Shown here: positions 14,627 through 15,866 of the stretch, in pieces
Numbering within the stretch: position 1 is the first letter of the stretch
Layout of the letters: each line of letters opens with the position of its first letter
Origin: CAZKCI01 sp964551475
GTDB lineage: Bacteria > Auribacterota > Erginobacteria > Erginobacterales > CAZKCI01
Assembly (NCBI GenBank): GCA_964551475.1
Contig: CAZKCI010000137.1
Coordinates: forward strand, 1-15,866
Direction of reading: 5' to 3'
DNA: 15,866 bases
Position numbers and translations under genes: made by a program
The notes under the pieces: model-generated
Database searches by the model: none
The model's input: only the letters and a program-made list of their open reading frames with translations
Told to the model about the DNA's origin: nothing

Positions 14627-15866
14627 GTGAAACCGACCCTCTCGACCGCAGCCCCCCGTCCCTTCGCCCGCTCCCTCCCTTATCTCATCCTGGCCGGGAT
14701 ACTTCTCCTGGGAGCGGTCTTGCGGATCCTCTATTTCCGGGAGATCCTGCATGAGCCGGATTTCTTCTTCCCCGCCATCGACGCCAGCTACCACGATTAC
14801 TGGGCGCGGGGAATCGCCACCGGCAACTGGGTCCCTCCCGGAGGGAGGGAGGACCCGCTGATCTACCGCTATCCCTTCTACCGTCCGCCTCTCTACGCCT
14901 ATATCCTGGCCGCCCTCTACCGCCTCTACGGGGTCGATCTGATTTTCCCGCGCGTTTTTCAGATGGCCCTGGGACTGGCCGCCGCCGCCCTGGCCTTTTT
15001 CATCGGGAGAAGGTGGTTCGGGGAGACGGCGGGTTTGATCTGGTCGGGGCTGATGGCGGTCTACTGGATCTTCATCTTTTACGAAGGGGAGCTGGTGGGG
15101 GAATCGTTCTCAGTCATCTTGGGCCTGCCGCTGCTCTGGACGATCGCGTCGGCGGGGGAAGGGAGAAGGGGCTGGATCGAGGGACTGGTCGCGGGTGTCG
15201 TCTTGGGGCTCTATGCGCTTCTCCGGCCCAACGTGCTGGTCTTCTTCCCGGTGGCCGCGGGATGGATCGTCTGGTCTCGGTGCCGCTACGGGCCTGCCCT
15301 CCTTCGCGCCGAACGCGAAGGCGGAACAAAAGCGGCCTGGCTGACCGTGGCGGGGCTTGCCCTGGGGACGGTCCTGTCCATCGCCCCCGCAACGATCCGC
15401 AACTATGTCGTCTCCGGCGAGCTCGTCCCCATCGCCGCCAACGCCGGACTTTCGATCGTGGTGGCGAACAACGAGTTCACCGACGGCACCACCCATATCA
15501 TCCCCGGGATCGGCGACGTCGGGGAGCCGTTCGAGTACACCCGGATTGTGCGGCAGCTGGAAAGGAACCTGCGGCGTCCGCTCACCCACCAGGAAGCCTC
15601 CAATATCCTGACCGGACAGGCACTGGATTTCGTTTTTGCCCACCCGGGGAAGTTTCTGAAGCTCTTGGGGCGCAAGGCGCTGCTTTTCTGGGGGCCCTAC
15701 GAGATCCGGAACCTGAAGGAGACGTACTACGCGCGGCTGAACTCGCCGGTGCTCCGGGCGATACCGCTGAACTTCACTCTGGTCTTCGCGCTGGGCGTTC
15801 TCGGGGCGATCCTGTTCTTCGCCCGGCGTCGCCTCGGGAGAGGCGACGCTACAGCCGGCTGTAGCG
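14627..15866 (+). CDS. GT39/PMT_2-like membrane glycosyltransferase, partial (3' end outside window)
   Basis: 413 residues are visible with no stop. GTG 14627 is chosen because the ATG at 14616 meets a TGA after four codons in another frame, an in-frame TGA lies upstream at 14591, and the GTG is preceded by a G-rich GGGGGCGAA. It is a close paralogue of the gene at 7527: D52 with HDYWA (56-60), YRPPLYAYILAALYRLYG (85-102), FYEGEL (151-156), VVANNEFTDGT (278-288), LFWGPYEIRN (353-362) and IPLNFT (379-384). A C-terminal TPR region is expected beyond the window by analogy, but is not seen. Two palindromes are embedded in the frame: one at residues about 226-232, where this protein has about ten more residues than its paralogue, and one at the window edge. 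The role is inferred as lipid-carrier-dependent sugar transfer outside the inner membrane. Confidence 0.85.
   Translation, partial: MKPTLSTAAPRPFARSLPYLILAGILLLGAVLRILYFREILHEPDFFFPAIDASYHDYWARGIATGNWVPPGGREDPLIYRYPFYRPPLYAYILAALYRLYGVDLIFPRVFQMALGLAAAALAFFIGRRWFGETAGLIWSGLMAVYWIFIFYEGELVGESFSVILGLPLLWTIASAGEGRRGWIEGLVAGVVLGLYALLRPNVLVFFPVAAGWIVWSRCRYGPALLRAEREGGTKAAWLTVAGLALGTVLSIAPATIRNYVVSGELVPIAANAGLSIVVANNEFTDGTTHIIPGIGDVGEPFEYTRIVRQLERNLRRPLTHQEASNILTGQALDFVFAHPGKFLKLLGRKALLFWGPYEIRNLKETYYARLNSPVLRAIPLNFTLVFALGVLGAILFFARRRLGRGDATAGCS
15301..15321. repeat. Intragenic hairpin in the partial GT39-like gene
   Basis: CCTTCGCG (15301-15308) pairs with CGCGAAGG (15314-15321) around CCGAA. The surroundings (a GGGCCT before it and GCGGA after it) resemble the hairpin at 5728-5786 read in the opposite direction, so both may belong to one repeat family. 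Confidence 0.6.
15826..15866. repeat. Hairpin plus 20-bp perfect palindrome at the window edge, inside a gene
   Basis: A 10-bp stem (15826-15835 with 15840-15849) has a GGGA loop. It is followed by the perfect palindrome CGCTACAGCCGGCTGTAGCG (15847-15866). The frame passes through both, after the membrane segment ALGVLGAILFF, the same protein position at which the paralogue at 7527 carries its direct-repeat tract. Confidence 0.75.

Noticed and set aside
1..15866. tRNA, rRNA, CRISPR-associated or transposase genes
   Set aside because: None was recognised on either strand by reading.

Overview
This window looks like bacterial DNA of high GC content (by eye well above 60%). It most likely comes from an uncultivated Gram-negative-type lineage. 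Secreted proteins with very long Thr/Pro/Ser linkers, several GT-C membrane glycosyltransferases fused to TPR repeats, four-helix-bundle 'suffix' protein remnants and many small palindromic repeats recall PVC-group or Omnitrophota/Auribacterota-type genomes. That placement is impression only; there is no rRNA, tRNA or other marker gene here.

Layout. Positions 1-5031 (minus strand) hold one uninterrupted reading frame of 1677 codons that leaves the window at its 3' end. It encodes a secreted modular protein: signal peptide, then repeated units of a jelly-roll-like domain, a Thr/Pro/Ser linker, a lamin-tail-like domain with a second beta domain, and another linker. Two units are complete and a third begins at the window edge. 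A promoter-like sequence with a perfect -35 box lies upstream, in the divergent gap 5032-5240.

Positions 5241-15866 (plus strand) hold five co-directional genes for multi-spanning membrane proteins. Three (5241-7103, 10158-12131, 12128-14302) resemble the eukaryotic TMTC O-mannosyltransferase family: a GT-C membrane domain followed by TPRs. Two (7527-10064 and the partial 14627-15866) resemble GT39/PMT_2 glycosyltransferases. The complete one also ends in TPRs; the partial one leaves the window before that point. A decayed fragment of a four-helix-bundle suffix protein sits at 7118-7369.

Working hypothesis (inference). The GT-C/TPR enzymes may glycosylate secreted proteins on the periplasmic side, and the adjacent Ser/Thr-rich linkers are an obvious candidate substrate. 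This would be a bacterial counterpart of PMT/TMTC O-glycosylation, with the acceptor and several enzymes encoded together. Nothing in the sequence proves the sugar, the donor or the acceptor.

A second theme is small repeats. Palindromic or direct-repeat elements occur between the genes and also inside four of the five glycosyltransferase genes. There they keep the frame open and appear as extra residues in loops between membrane helices, compared with the paralogues. One intragenic element (10517-10623) carries the same arm sequence as an intergenic element (7352-7433). The 324-bp gap at 14303-14626 is almost entirely nested inverted repeats with MITE-like borders.
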